Shown: positions 43,229 through 52,298, counted from the stretch's first letter. The stretch: 64,000 nt of DNA from Chersky-840 sp963848335 (GCA_963848335.1 CAWKDD010000001.1:1674001-1738000), one strand, 5' to 3'. Program-made: numbers and translations. Notes: generated from the letters alone by a model not told the origin.

Positions 43229-43969
43229 TCAGTAGATGTGGAACGAGGACAGCGGCCAGATCTTGAGCACGACGCGCCCCACGATGAGCGAACGGTGGAT
43301 GGGGCCGAAGAACCGGCTGTCTTGGGAGTCGGACCGGTTGTCCCCCATGACGAAGTACTCGTTGGGGGGGATGACCTGGGTGGTGATCCCGGTGGTGACC
43401 GTGCCCTTCACGAGCCACGGCTCCTTGAGCGGCTTGCCGTTGATCACCACCTGGCCCCCGGCCGACGAGATCGTCTCGCCGGGCAGACCGATGACCCGCT
43501 TGACCAGGTCCTTCACGTTGGGGCCGGCGTCCTCGCCGGGCGGGGTGGCGAAGACCACGATGTCGCCCCGGTGGACGGGGTGGAGGTGGTAGCTCAGCTT
43601 GTCGACCAGGATGCGGTCGCCCACCATGAGCGTGGGCTCCATCGACGCCGAAGGGATGAAGAAGGTCTGGACGACGAAGGTGCGGATGCCCACCGCCACC
43701 AGGACGGCCACCAGCAGGACGACCGCCCACTCCACGATCCATCGGCTTCTGCGCCGGGCGCGGTCACCGGTGGGGGGCGGCAGAGCCCTGATCCAGGGCT
43801 CGCCGGACCCGTTGGTCCCTCTGGGGGGCAGTCCCGTGGTATCGGGCTCGGCCACCACCGGCCCGGGGGGGGTGGCCACCAACCACGTGTTGCCGGGGGC
43901 CAATCCGGGCAGCCACAGCGAGTCGAGCGAGCTCGAGGTGGGCGCCGCTTCGGGCCGGTCAGGGGTCAC
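43229..43969 (-). CDS. lepB: Signal peptidase I
   Basis: 246 residues. An N-terminal proline-rich cytoplasmic part precedes one membrane helix (VEWAVVLLVAVLVAVGIRTF). The catalytic Ser is in FFIPSASMEPTL and the Lys in LVKRVIGLPGETI; the box NEYFVMGDNRSDSQDSRFFG is also present. It removes signal peptides from exported proteins outside the membrane, so it fits beside the Tat translocase genes. The GTG start is 9 nt after a TAGTCT -10 box. Confidence 0.94.
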   Translation of the reverse strand: MTPDRPEAAPTSSSLDSLWLPGLAPGNTWLVATPPGPVVAEPDTTGLPPRGTNGSGEPWIRALPPPTGDRARRRSRWIVEWAVVLLVAVLVAVGIRTFVVQTFFIPSASMEPTLMVGDRILVDKLSYHLHPVHRGDIVVFATPPGEDAGPNVKDLVKRVIGLPGETISSAGGQVVINGKPLKEPWLVKGTVTTGITTQVIPPNEYFVMGDNRSDSQDSRFFGPIHRSLIVGRVVLKIWPLSSFHIY

Positions 43970-43978
43970 GAAATTACG

Positions 43979-43984
43979 AGACTA
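43979..43984 (-). promoter_or_regulatory. -10 box TAGTCT of lepB
   Basis: Nine nt before the GTG at 43969; no Shine-Dalgarno sequence in between. Confidence 0.5.
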
Positions 43985-44019
43985 CCGGACCCTGCCCGGT
44001 TATCTGCCCTCGCCTGGGC

Positions 44020-45378
44020 TCAAAGGCTGGCGATGAGCTTCTCGACGCGCTCGTCGTGGGACCGGAACGGGTCCTTCAGCAGCACCGTCCGCTGAGCCTG
44101 GTCGTTGAGCTTGAGGTGCACCCAGTCGACGGTGAAGTCGCGTCGGCGCTCCTTGGCGCGCCGGATGAACTCCCCCCGCAGGCGGGCCCGGGTGGTCTGG
44201 GGAGGACGGTTCATGGCCTCGGTGATCGACGCCTCCTCCACCAGGCGGTCCATGCGATCGCGCGCCTCCATCCGGTAGTACAGGCCGCGGCTGCGGTTGA
44301 CGTCGTGGTACTGCAGGTCGAGCAGGGCGACCTTGGGATGGCCCAGGGGGAGCCCGTGGCGGGCCCTGTACCCCTCGATCAACTGGTGCTTGGCCACCCA
44401 GTCGCACTCGCGTCCCAAGGTGAGGGGATCGGACTCGAGACCCTTCAGGCAGTGCTCCCACATGTCGAGGGCACGGTCTTCTTGGGGGGAGAGCCCATGG
44501 GTGTCGCGATAGCGAAGGGCCCGGTTGAGGTACTCGGACTGGATGTCGAGGGCGCTCACCTCGCGCCCGTTGGCCAGGCGGACCTTGCGACGACACGTGA
44601 GATCGTGGCTGATCTCGCGAATGGCGCGGATCGGGTTCTCGAGCGTCAGGTCGCGCAACACGGTGCCGGGGTCCTCCAGCATGCGCAGCAGGATGCTGGT
44701 GGAGCCCACTTTGAGGTACGTGGCGTACTCGCTCATGTTGGAATCGCCCACGATGACGTGCAGCCGGCGGAAGCGCTCGGCATCGGCGTGGGGCTCGTCG
44801 CGGGTATTGATGATGGGGCGGCTCCGGGTCGTCGCCGATGACACACCCTCCCAGATGTGCTCGGCCCGCTGCGACAGGCAGAACACCGCGCCCCGGGCCG
44901 TCTGCAGGACCTTGCCGGCACCGGCGAAGATCTGGCGGCTCACGAGGAAGGGGATGAGGACCTCGGTGTAGTGGGCGAAGTCGTCACGCCGGCTCGTCAG
45001 GTAGTTCTCATGGCACCCGTAGGAGTTGCCGGCCGAGTCGGTGTTGTTCTTGAACAGGTAGATGACGCCGCGGATGCCTTCCTCGCGCAGGCGCGCCTCG
45101 GCCCCCGTGACGAGATGGTCGAGGATGCGCTCCCCCGCCTTGTCGTGAGCCACCAGGTCGGTGATGGAGTCGCACTCGGGCGTGGCGTATTCGGGGTGGC
45201 TGCCCACGTCGAGGTACAGCCGGGCCCCGTTCTCGAGGAAGACGTTGGACGAGCGACCCCAGCTGACGACACGCCGGAACAGGTAGCGGGCCACCTCGTC
45301 GGGGGACAGACGGCGCTGCCCGCGCAGGGTACAGGTGACGCCGTACTCGTTCTCGAGCCCGAAGATCCGCCTGTCCAC
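44020..45378 (-). CDS. pafA: Pup--protein ligase PafA
   Basis: 452 residues, the length of M. tuberculosis PafA. It joins the C-terminal Glu of Pup to lysines of target proteins using ATP. The glutamine-synthetase-like core is seen in DRRIFGLENEYGVTCTLRGQ, ENGARLYLDVGSHPEYATPE (with the catalytic Asp), FKNNTDSAGNSYGCHENYLT and NTRDEPHADAERFRRLHVIV. The GTG at 45378 is chosen because it leaves a 7-nt gap to the TACCGT -10 box; a GTG at 45387 is inside that promoter context. It lies downstream of the proteasome genes, separated by a small divergent gene. Confidence 0.96.
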   Translation of the reverse strand: MDRRIFGLENEYGVTCTLRGQRRLSPDEVARYLFRRVVSWGRSSNVFLENGARLYLDVGSHPEYATPECDSITDLVAHDKAGERILDHLVTGAEARLREEGIRGVIYLFKNNTDSAGNSYGCHENYLTSRRDDFAHYTEVLIPFLVSRQIFAGAGKVLQTARGAVFCLSQRAEHIWEGVSSATTRSRPIINTRDEPHADAERFRRLHVIVGDSNMSEYATYLKVGSTSILLRMLEDPGTVLRDLTLENPIRAIREISHDLTCRRKVRLANGREVSALDIQSEYLNRALRYRDTHGLSPQEDRALDMWEHCLKGLESDPLTLGRECDWVAKHQLIEGYRARHGLPLGHPKVALLDLQYHDVNRSRGLYYRMEARDRMDRLVEEASITEAMNRPPQTTRARLRGEFIRRAKERRRDFTVDWVHLKLNDQAQRTVLLKDPFRSHDERVEKLIASL

Positions 45379-45385
45379 CTCTCCC

Positions 45386-45391
45386 ACGGTA
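45386..45391 (-). promoter_or_regulatory. -10 box TACCGT, 7 nt before pafA
   Basis: It decides the start codon of pafA (GTG 45378) and implies a leaderless message. Confidence 0.65.
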
Positions 45392-45445
45392 GTGCCGGGC
45401 GCACGCGTGCCGGCGCCTCCTCGGGGCGCAAGCGGACAACGCGGG

Positions 45446-45451
45446 TACCCT
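45446..45451 (+). promoter_or_regulatory. -10 box TACCCT, 6 nt before the DUF2007-like gene
   Basis: It faces away from the pafA promoter 55 bp away and decides the GTG at 45458. Confidence 0.55.
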
Positions 45452-45457
45452 GGGCCC

Positions 45458-45712
45458 GTGGCGACACCGCTCATGGTCCACCTGACGACGGTGGGGTCGA
45501 TGTTCGAAGCTCGCGTGGTCATGGCCCGCCTCGGCGCGGAGGGCATCCTCACCCAGCTGGCCGGCGCGGGCGAGGGTCCCTATCCCCTGCCCGGACCGGT
45601 GGAGGTGCTCGTCGTCGTCGACCAGGCCGGTGAAGCACGCGAGCTCCTGCTCGCCGACCAGGTCGAAGCGTTGTTCGACGGCATCGAGGAGGACTCCGCC
45701 GGCGACCTGTGA
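45458..45712 (+). CDS. DUF2007-like putative signal-transducing protein
   Basis: 84 residues: VHLTTVGSMFEARVVMARLG, AEGILTQLAGAGEG, VEVLVVVDQAGEARELLLAD. The ferredoxin-like fold with residues for moving between subunits resembles the short DUF2007 family. Its role is unknown. It lies between pafA and prcA and is opposite in direction to both; a link to the proteasome is possible only by position. Confidence 0.7.
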   Translation: MATPLMVHLTTVGSMFEARVVMARLGAEGILTQLAGAGEGPYPLPGPVEVLVVVDQAGEARELLLADQVEALFDGIEEDSAGDL

Positions 45713-45727
45713 GCTCTGGGGCGGGCG

Positions 45728-46498
45728 CTACTCCGAGCGCAGGGGCCCGCCGTCCTCGGCGGGGCCGGCCGCGGTGCCGCTGGCCCCGCCCCGGGACCCG
45801 CGCGCCGCGCTACGCCGCTTTCCGCTCAGGAGCTCGGCGAGCTCCTCGTGCCCGAGGCGGCGGAAGGCACGACGGCCGTTGGCCCGGGACAGCACGGCCA
45901 CCTCGAGGTCGGCGGGCTCCAGGGTGCGGTCCGGGCCCGCCAGGGCCGCCACCGCGGCCCGCAGGGCGGCGTCGAGGGCCCACCCGTCGCGGTACGCCTC
46001 GGCCACCCGGTCCGAGATCGTCTCGGTCTCGCCCCCCAGCACGGCGAAGCGGTCCTCGTCGGTGATCGTTCCCTCGTAGGCGATGTGGTACAGCTGGTCG
46101 GGCTTGCCGTCGGCCCCGAGCTCGGCCACCAGGATCTCGACCTCGAGCGGCTTCATCTCGTGGGTGAAGACCTGGCCCAGGAATTGCGCATAGAGGTTGG
46201 CGAGCGAGCGGGCGTCGACGTCTTCACGGCTGAAGGCGAACCCCTTGGTATCGGCGTGGCGGACCCCCGCCACCCGGAGCTGGTCGAACTCGTTGTACTT
46301 GCCCACGCCGGCGAAGGCGATCCTGTCGTAGATCTCGCTCACCTTGTGCAGCGAGCGCGACGGGTTCTCGGCCACCACCAGGATCCCCTCCGCGTACACG
46401 CACGCCACCAGCGACCGCCCGCGGGCGATGCCCTTTTGGGCGTACTCGGCGCGGTCCTTCATGACCTGCTCGGGCGCCACGTAGAAGGGCATGGTCAT
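45728..46498 (-). CDS. prcA: Proteasome alpha subunit
   Basis: 256 residues from the ATG that overlaps the prcB stop (ATGA). The N-terminal MPFYVAPEQVMKDRAEYAQK and GIARGRSLVACVYAEGILVV are typical of actinobacterial alpha subunits, which form the outer rings and the gate. The C-terminal 35 residues are basic and Gly/Ala-rich. It works with PrcB and with the ARC ATPase docking at its outer face. A second ATG at 46492 is an alternative start. Confidence 0.95.
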   Translation of the reverse strand: MTMPFYVAPEQVMKDRAEYAQKGIARGRSLVACVYAEGILVVAENPSRSLHKVSEIYDRIAFAGVGKYNEFDQLRVAGVRHADTKGFAFSREDVDARSLANLYAQFLGQVFTHEMKPLEVEILVAELGADGKPDQLYHIAYEGTITDEDRFAVLGGETETISDRVAEAYRDGWALDAALRAAVAALAGPDRTLEPADLEVAVLSRANGRRAFRRLGHEELAELLSGKRRSAARGSRGGASGTAAGPAEDGGPLRSE

Positions 46499-47316
46499 GG
46501 GCCACCACCTGTAATGCCGCGGCCGAGGCTGCGCCGCTCGACGAGGGACGTGAAGCTCTGCGCCACATCGGCGTCGGCCATGCGCTCGTAACCCTGGGCG
46601 GTCACCGTGGCCACCACCGGGAAGATCCCCCGCACCAGGTCGGGACCACCGGTGGCCGAGTCCTCGTCGGCCGCCTCGTACAGCGCCCGCACGGCAAGCT
46701 CGACGCCCTCGGCACGGCTCAGGTCCGTACGCCACCCCAGCTTGATGGTGGTCCGGGCGTCGCGCCCGCCCGATCCCGTGGCGGCGTGGTCGGCCTCTTC
46801 GAAGTGCCCGCCGGTCACGTCGTAGGTGAAGATGCGCCCTTCGCCCAGTCGCAGGTCGAAGCCGGCGAACAGCGGCACGACCACGAGGCCCTGCATGGCC
46901 ATGGGGAGGTGCTCGCGCACCATCTGGCCGAGCTGGTTGGCCTTGCCTTCGAGGCTCAGAGCCACCCCTTCGACCTTCTCGTAGTGCTCGAGCTGGGTCT
47001 GGAAGAGCTTGACCATCTCCACGGCGGGGCCGGCCGCCCCGGCGATGGCGACCGCCGAGTGCCGGTCGGCGGGGAAGACCTTCTCCATGGCGCGATGGGC
47101 GATGATGTTGCCCTCCGTGGCGCGACGGTCTCCTGCCATCACCACACCGTCGGTGAAGCGCAGTGCCACCACGGTGGTGCCATGCGCTACCGCCGGTACC
47201 GCTCCCGGGCCGGCGTCGACGGAGGGGAGCAAGGGCCGGTTCGGGTCGCTGTGGCGGATGAGGGCGGCGAAGTTGGGCCCCGGGTCGTCCCCGGGCGGAA
47301 AGAGGGGCAGACCCAC
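46495..47316 (-). CDS. prcB: Proteasome beta subunit
   Basis: 273 residues. A 46-residue propeptide ends in VAHG and is followed by the mature N-terminal Thr47 (TTVVALRFTDGVVMAGDRRA), the catalytic nucleophile released by self-cleavage. The Asp/Lys residues of the catalytic core lie in GDRRATEGNIIAHRAMEKVF. It makes the inner, proteolytic rings. It starts 4 bp after the pup stop and overlaps prcA. Confidence 0.96.
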   Translation of the reverse strand: MGLPLFPPGDDPGPNFAALIRHSDPNRPLLPSVDAGPGAVPAVAHGTTVVALRFTDGVVMAGDRRATEGNIIAHRAMEKVFPADRHSAVAIAGAAGPAVEMVKLFQTQLEHYEKVEGVALSLEGKANQLGQMVREHLPMAMQGLVVVPLFAGFDLRLGEGRIFTYDVTGGHFEEADHAATGSGGRDARTTIKLGWRTDLSRAEGVELAVRALYEAADEDSATGGPDLVRGIFPVVATVTAQGYERMADADVAQSFTSLVERRSLGRGITGGGP

Positions 47317-47320
47317 CCGG

Positions 47321-47524
47321 TTACTCCCCGCCCTTCTGCACGTAGTTGCGGACGAATTCCTCGGCGTTCTCCTCGAGCACCTCGTCGATCTCGTCGAGCA
47401 GGTCGTCGAGCTCGGCCTTGAGCTTCTCCCCCTGCGGAGACGGCGCCGGGGTCTCGGCCTCCTCGGTCGTCGTCTCCTCGCGCGTGGTCGTCGCCGGCCG
47501 GCGCTTCTTCTCTTGTTCTGCCAT
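47321..47524 (-). CDS. pup: Prokaryotic ubiquitin-like protein Pup
   Basis: 67 residues from the ATG at 47524, with GGAG upstream. It is hydrophilic and disordered, with the conserved C-terminal helix KLKAELDDLLDEIDEVLEEN, then EEFVRNYVQKGGE. The last residue is Glu, so it can be ligated by PafA directly, without the Dop deamidation that Pups ending in Gln need. It lies 10 bp after dop and 4 bp before prcB. Confidence 0.96.
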   Translation of the reverse strand: MAEQEKKRRPATTTREETTTEEAETPAPSPQGEKLKAELDDLLDEIDEVLEENAEEFVRNYVQKGGE

Positions 47525-47534
47525 CAACCCACTC

Positions 47535-49022
47535 CTAGGCGCTCAACCGTGCCAGCAGCTCCGCCGGTGTGGAGCTCCCGTCCAGGAGCTCCTCGACGAA
47601 TTCCGCCGTGCCACGTAGCGGATCCATCATAGGGACGCGCCGGAGGGGATCGGTACCCAGGTCGAACACGAGCGAGTCCCAGTTGGCGCTGGCCACCGAC
47701 GATGCCCACCGTTTGAGGCACTGACCCCGGAAATACGCACGGGTGCGCCGGGGGGGCTCGGTCACCGCGGCGAGCACGTCCTGCTCGCTCACCAGGCGTT
47801 CCGTGTCGAGGCGGGCGAACAGCGACCGCTCCGGGCGCAGGTCGTGGTACTGGAGGTCCACCGCAGCCAAGCGGTGGTCGTCCCAGTCCAGGCCGTGACG
47901 CTCACGATACGCCTCCAGGAGCTGGAGCTTGGCGGCCCAGTCCACCCGGTCGGCGACCACACTGGGGTCGGTTTCGAGCCCGTGCAGGACGTCCTCCCAG
48001 CGCTGGAGCACCTGCTGGCCCACGGCCTCGTCCCCCAGGCAGGCCAGCCCCCGGTCCTCGGCGTACTTGCGGGCCAGGCCGAACAGCTCCCACTGCAGCG
48101 CCAGCGCCGTGGTGGTACGTCCGTCGGCGAGGTCGAGGGGCTCCGACATGGTCAGGTCGAGCGACACCTGGCGGATGGCCTTCACCGGATTGGCCAGGGT
48201 CAGCTCGCGCCCGTCGAAGGCGTCGTCCTCGATGAGCGCCAGCACCAGCGCGGTGGTCCCCACCTTCAAGAAGGTCGCCACCTCGCACAGGTTGGCGTCA
48301 CCCACGATGACATGGAGCCTCCGGTAGCGCTGGGGATCGGCGTGGGGCTCGTCACGGGTGTTGACGATGGGACGCTTCAACGTCGTCTCGAGCCCGATCT
48401 CCTCCTCGAAGAACTCGGCGCGCTGCGACAGCTGGAAGGTGATGTCGCGCCCGACGTTGCCCGCCGTCTCGCTCCCCACCTTCCCCGCACCCGCGAAGAT
48501 CTGGCGCGTGACGAAGTGGGGCGTCACCAGATGGGCGATACGGGCGAAGGGCACGGCCCGGTCCATTAGGTAGTTCTCGTGCGTGCCGTACGAATTGCCC
48601 TTGCCGTCGGAGTTGTTCTTGTACACGACGATCGACTGGCCCTCGGGCAGGGTCCGGCGCACCGCCGCCATGGACCGGCGCAGCACCTCCTCCCCCGCCT
48701 TGTCGAACAGCACCACCTCGAGGGGGTCGGCGCACTCGGGAGTGGAGAACTCCGGGTGGGCGTGGTCGACGTAGTAGCGGGCCCCGTTGGTCAGCACGGC
48801 GTTCACGAGGTGCGTCTCCACCTCGGGGGGCAACGCCCCTTCGCGGGCGAAGCCGCGGGCGTCGTTGCCCGGTGACTCGTCTTCGAAGTCCCACCCCGCC
48901 CGGGCCAGATCCGACACGTACGCGTTGACGAGGAGGGAGGACGACGCGACGGGGTTCCCGTCGCCCCCGACGTGGTGGATTCCGTACTCGGTCTCGATCC
49001 CACACACCTTCGCGACGACCAC
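47535..49022 (-). CDS. dop: Pup deamidase/depupylase Dop
   Basis: 495 residues from the GTG at 49022. It is a homologue of PafA but with the Dop features: KVCGIETEYGIHHVG, NGARYYVDHAHPEFSTPECA, VYKNNSDGKGNSYGTHENYL and NTRDEPHADPQRYRRLHVIV. It removes Pup from tagged proteins. With Pup ending in Glu its deamidase activity should be unnecessary here, leaving depupylation. The longer open frame to 49094 overlaps the promoter and is not used. Confidence 0.95.
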   Translation of the reverse strand: MVVAKVCGIETEYGIHHVGGDGNPVASSSLLVNAYVSDLARAGWDFEDESPGNDARGFAREGALPPEVETHLVNAVLTNGARYYVDHAHPEFSTPECADPLEVVLFDKAGEEVLRRSMAAVRRTLPEGQSIVVYKNNSDGKGNSYGTHENYLMDRAVPFARIAHLVTPHFVTRQIFAGAGKVGSETAGNVGRDITFQLSQRAEFFEEEIGLETTLKRPIVNTRDEPHADPQRYRRLHVIVGDANLCEVATFLKVGTTALVLALIEDDAFDGRELTLANPVKAIRQVSLDLTMSEPLDLADGRTTTALALQWELFGLARKYAEDRGLACLGDEAVGQQVLQRWEDVLHGLETDPSVVADRVDWAAKLQLLEAYRERHGLDWDDHRLAAVDLQYHDLRPERSLFARLDTERLVSEQDVLAAVTEPPRRTRAYFRGQCLKRWASSVASANWDSLVFDLGTDPLRRVPMMDPLRGTAEFVEELLDGSSTPAELLARLSA

Positions 49023-49029
49023 GAAACCG

Positions 49030-49035
49030 ACCCTA
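49030..49035 (-). promoter_or_regulatory. -10 box TAGGGT, 7 nt before dop
   Basis: It gives dop-pup-prcB-prcA its own leaderless promoter, separate from arc. Confidence 0.6.
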
Positions 49036-49106
49036 GTGCGTGGAGCCTTGGGCGGCGCGTCCCTCCCCCTGAGGGGAGGGCGGCCGGGACTCACCGGTAC
49101 CGGCCC

Positions 49107-50876
49107 TCACAGATACTGGCCGGTACCCACCCGCTCGATGGAACGACCGCCCCTGGTCTCCTCGGTGTCGGCCAGCAGGGTGCGCACGTACACGATGCGC
49201 TCCCCCTTCTTGCCCGAGATCCGTGCCCAGTCGTCGGGGTTGGTGGTATTGGGGAGGTCCTCGTTCTCCTTGTACTCCCGGCGGATCGACTCCACCAGGT
49301 CCGAGGTGCGGACCCCGCCGCCGTCCCCCGCGATGGCCCGCTTGATGGCGAGCTTCTTGGCCCGGCGCACGATGTTCTCGATCATGGCCCCCGACGCGAA
49401 GTCGCGGTAGTACAACACCTCTTTGTCGCCGTTCTGGTAGGTGACCTCGAGGAACTTGTTCTCGTCGTCGGCGCGGTACATCTCCGACACGGTGTCCTCG
49501 ATCATGGCCTGGACCGACTTGGCGACGTCGCCTCCGCCCAGACGCTCCACCTCGCGGGAGTCGATGGGCAGGTCGGCGGTCAGGTACCGGGCGAAGATCT
49601 GGGCCGCGGCCTCTTCGTCGGGCCGTTCGATCTTGATCTTCACGTCGAGGCGGCCGGGACGCAGGATGGCGGGGTCGATGAGGTCCTCGCGGTTCGAGGC
49701 GCCGATGACGATGACGTCGCGCAGCGCTTCGACCCCGTCGATCTCGGCCAGCAGCTGCGGCACGATAGTCGACTCCATGTCGGAGCTGATCCCCGTGCCC
49801 CGGGTGCGGAACAACGAATCCATCTCGTCGAAGAAGACGATGACGGGTACCCCTTCTTCGGCTTTCTCGCGGGCACGCTGGAACACCAGCCGGATCTGGC
49901 GTTCGGTCTCCCCCACGTACTTGTTCAACAGCTCGGGGCCCTTGATGTTGAGGAAGTAGCTGCGGATGTTGGCGTTGCCCGTCACCTGGGCCACCTTCTT
50001 GGCCAACGAGTTGGCCACCGCCTTGGCGATGAGTGTCTTGCCGCACCCCGGAGGCCCGTAGAGCAAGATGCCCTTGGGGGCGGGCAGCTTGTACTCCTTG
50101 AACAGGGCGCGGTGCAGGTAGGGAAGCTCGACGGCGTCGGTGATGTCCTCGATCTGGCTGTCGAGCCCTCCCACGTCCGCGTAGGTGACGTCGGGGACCT
50201 CTTCGAGGACGAGCTCCTCGACCTCGGGACGGGGCAGCTTCTCCACCAGCAGCTGCGAGCGCGTCTCCATGAGCACGGCGTCGCCGGCGCGCAGGTGCAC
50301 GCCCAGAAGGTCGTGGGACAGCTCCACCACGCGCTCCTCGTCGGCCCGGGCGTAGACGATGGCGCGCCTGCCGTCCTCGAGGAGCTCTTTGAGCGTGACG
50401 ACCTCGCCCGAGTCCTCACCCTCGCGGGCCAGGATCACGTTGAGCGACTCGTTGAGGACGACCTCCTGGCCGCGGCGCAGCTCGACGGCTTCGATCTCGG
50501 GATGCACGGCCACGCGCATCTTGCGCCCGCCCGAGAACACGTCGACGGTCCCGTCGTCGTTGGCGTGCAGGAACGTCCCGTACGCGCTGGGGGGCTGGGT
50601 GAGCTTGTCGACCTCCTCGCGCAAGGCGGCGATGTGCTCCTTCGCCTGCTGCAGGGTGTAGGTCAGCTTCTCGTTCTGCGAGACCGCCTGGGCCAGCTGG
50701 CCCTTGGTCTCGAGCAGACGCTCCTCGAGGGACTGGACGCGTCCGGGCCCCTCCGAAAGGCGCCGGCGCAGGACCGCGACCTCCTCGTCGGCCTGGCGGC
50801 ACCGATCGCGCAGCCGGTCGAGCTCCTCGCGCAGCGCCAGCTGTCGTTCCTCTTCCGGCTCGGCCGTTGGAACCAC
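49107..50876 (-). CDS. arc: Proteasome-associated AAA ATPase (ARC/Mpa)
   Basis: 589 residues from the GTG at 50876. Order: N-terminal coiled coil (LALREELDRLRDRCRQADEE), two OB domains, then an AAA+ module with Walker A GPPGCGKT, Walker B VIVFFDEMDSLFRTRG and the arginine-finger region. It ends in GTGQYL, the tail that docks into and opens the proteasome. It recognises Pup through the coiled coil and unfolds the substrate. AGGAG overlaps the chosen GTG, so the start is not firm. Confidence 0.94.
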   Translation of the reverse strand: MVPTAEPEEERQLALREELDRLRDRCRQADEEVAVLRRRLSEGPGRVQSLEERLLETKGQLAQAVSQNEKLTYTLQQAKEHIAALREEVDKLTQPPSAYGTFLHANDDGTVDVFSGGRKMRVAVHPEIEAVELRRGQEVVLNESLNVILAREGEDSGEVVTLKELLEDGRRAIVYARADEERVVELSHDLLGVHLRAGDAVLMETRSQLLVEKLPRPEVEELVLEEVPDVTYADVGGLDSQIEDITDAVELPYLHRALFKEYKLPAPKGILLYGPPGCGKTLIAKAVANSLAKKVAQVTGNANIRSYFLNIKGPELLNKYVGETERQIRLVFQRAREKAEEGVPVIVFFDEMDSLFRTRGTGISSDMESTIVPQLLAEIDGVEALRDVIVIGASNREDLIDPAILRPGRLDVKIKIERPDEEAAAQIFARYLTADLPIDSREVERLGGGDVAKSVQAMIEDTVSEMYRADDENKFLEVTYQNGDKEVLYYRDFASGAMIENIVRRAKKLAIKRAIAGDGGGVRTSDLVESIRREYKENEDLPNTTNPDDWARISGKKGERIVYVRTLLADTEETRGGRSIERVGTGQYL

Positions 50877-51128
50877 CTCCTGGGCATGTCCGGGCGCCTC
50901 TTGGGACCATACACCGGCCCCGGTGCCAAACTGGCGCTCCGCTCCGGGGGTATGGGGTACGGCCCGGGGCCCCGGTAGACTCGTGCCCGAGTGACAAGGG
51001 GTCAGCCCGGCACATCGGGAGGCGCGTCCCGGTCGCGGCAGTGACCGGGCCAATTGACACCCCGAACGGGGCGTCGTTACGTTCCGAATGCGCCGGCCGA
51101 TTGACGGTGGAGAGACGAGAGCGAGCCC

Positions 51129-51365
51129 ATGAAGGTCTGGATCGACCAGGATCTGTGCACCGGCGACGGCCTGTGCGAGGAGATCGCGCCGGCCGTCTTC
51201 ACGTTGCTCGACGACGGCCTCGCCTATGTCAAGGAGGGAGACCAGGTCAAGAACGAGCCCGGCGGCTCGGCCGGCCTGGCCCTGGTCCCCGCCGACCTGG
51301 AGGACGCCGTCACCGAGGCAGCCGAAGAGTGCCCCGGGGAGTGCATCTTCATCGAGCAGGGCTGA
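51129..51365 (+). CDS. Small ferredoxin ([3Fe-4S] type)
   Basis: 78 residues: VWIDQDLCTGDGLCEEIAPA and EECPGECIFIEQ. The spacing Cys-x5-Cys with a distal Cys-Pro is typical of actinobacterial [3Fe-4S] ferredoxins that feed electrons to cytochromes P450 or similar oxygenases; the extra Cys in PGEC would allow a [4Fe-4S] form. No partner is adjacent. GAGAGACGAGAG precedes the ATG. A 14-bp direct repeat (CGAGCAGGGCTGAT) covers the stop codon and the following bases. Confidence 0.85.
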   Translation: MKVWIDQDLCTGDGLCEEIAPAVFTLLDDGLAYVKEGDQVKNEPGGSAGLALVPADLEDAVTEAAEECPGECIFIEQG

Positions 51366-51407
51366 TCGACCGAGCAGGGCTGATGCAACGAGCGGAGCGG
51401 GGTGCGG

Positions 51408-52298
51408 TCACCGACCGGCGCCGTCCGTCGGTGCCGTGTCGTCCGTCGGTGCCGTGTCGTCCGTCGGTGCCGTGTCGTCCGTCGGTGCGGTGTCGTCCGC
51501 GGGAGAGGCCGTCGGGACCAGGAGCCTCGCCGTGGTGATGAACCCCGTGTGGGCGACCATGCGGTGGTCGGGGCGCACCGAGCGCTCCTCGACGTGCCAG
51601 GTGCGGCGCAGCACCTCCGAGGTCTCCGCCATGCCGAAGGGCCGCGACGACATGGCGGCTCGCAGCGTGGCCACCTGGGTGATCGACGGGAGATAGGACA
51701 GCACGATCCCACCCGGGCGCAGCGCCTCGGTGATCGGGTCCAGCGCGCGCCAGGGCTCGGGAAGATCGAGCACGACCCGGTCGAGGCCACGTTCCTCTAT
51801 CCCCTGGTACACGTCGCGCTCGACGACGCGGTATGTCGTCGCCTCCCCCATCCACGCCGCCACGTTGGCACGCGCTCCGGCGGCGAAGTCGGACCGGACT
51901 TCGTACCCGATCACCTCGGCGCCAGCTCGCAGCAGCGCCATCGACAGCGCGCCCGATCCCACGCCCGCCTCGAGCACCCGCATGCCCGGCCCGATGTCGG
52001 CGGCCATGAGGATGGCCCCGAGGTCCTTGGGATAGATGACCTGGGCTCCCCGGGGCATCTTCAGCACGACCTCGGCCAGGGTGGGGCGCAGCGCCACGAA
52101 GCGTCGCCCCGTGGTGGCACCGACCGTCGACCCCTCCACGCTCCCGATCACGTCGTCGTGGGAGACGATGCCCGAGTGGGTGTGGAAGGCCGCACCCGGC
52201 TGCAGCGTCAGCAGATAGCGCCGCTCCTTGGGGTCGACGAGCAGCACGCGCTCCCCGGCCGACAGCGGGCCACCGGAAGCGCCCTCCTCGGTCGTCAC
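51408..52298 (-). CDS. trmI: tRNA (adenine-58-N1)-methyltransferase TrmI
   Basis: 296 residues. N-terminal beta domain (GERVLLVDPKERRYLLTLQP), then a Rossmann methyltransferase with the SAM loop VLEAGVGSGALSMALLRAGA and DRVVLDLPEPWRALDPITEA. It methylates A58 in tRNA and sits beside the proteasome cluster as in mycobacteria (Rv2118c). The last 30 residues are a repeated DDTAPT tail not present in the family. The GTG start overlaps the stop of the preceding small gene. Confidence 0.93.
   Translation of the reverse strand: MTTEEGASGGPLSAGERVLLVDPKERRYLLTLQPGAAFHTHSGIVSHDDVIGSVEGSTVGATTGRRFVALRPTLAEVVLKMPRGAQVIYPKDLGAILMAADIGPGMRVLEAGVGSGALSMALLRAGAEVIGYEVRSDFAAGARANVAAWMGEATTYRVVERDVYQGIEERGLDRVVLDLPEPWRALDPITEALRPGGIVLSYLPSITQVATLRAAMSSRPFGMAETSEVLRRTWHVEERSVRPDHRMVAHTGFITTARLLVPTASPADDTAPTDDTAPTDDTAPTDDTAPTDGAGR
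51423..51494. repeat. 18-bp tandem repeat in the 3' end of trmI
   Basis: Four adjacent copies of GTCCGTCGGTGCCGTGTC, the last with one mismatch, encode the DDTAPT tail. The high identity suggests recent amplification. Confidence 0.9.
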
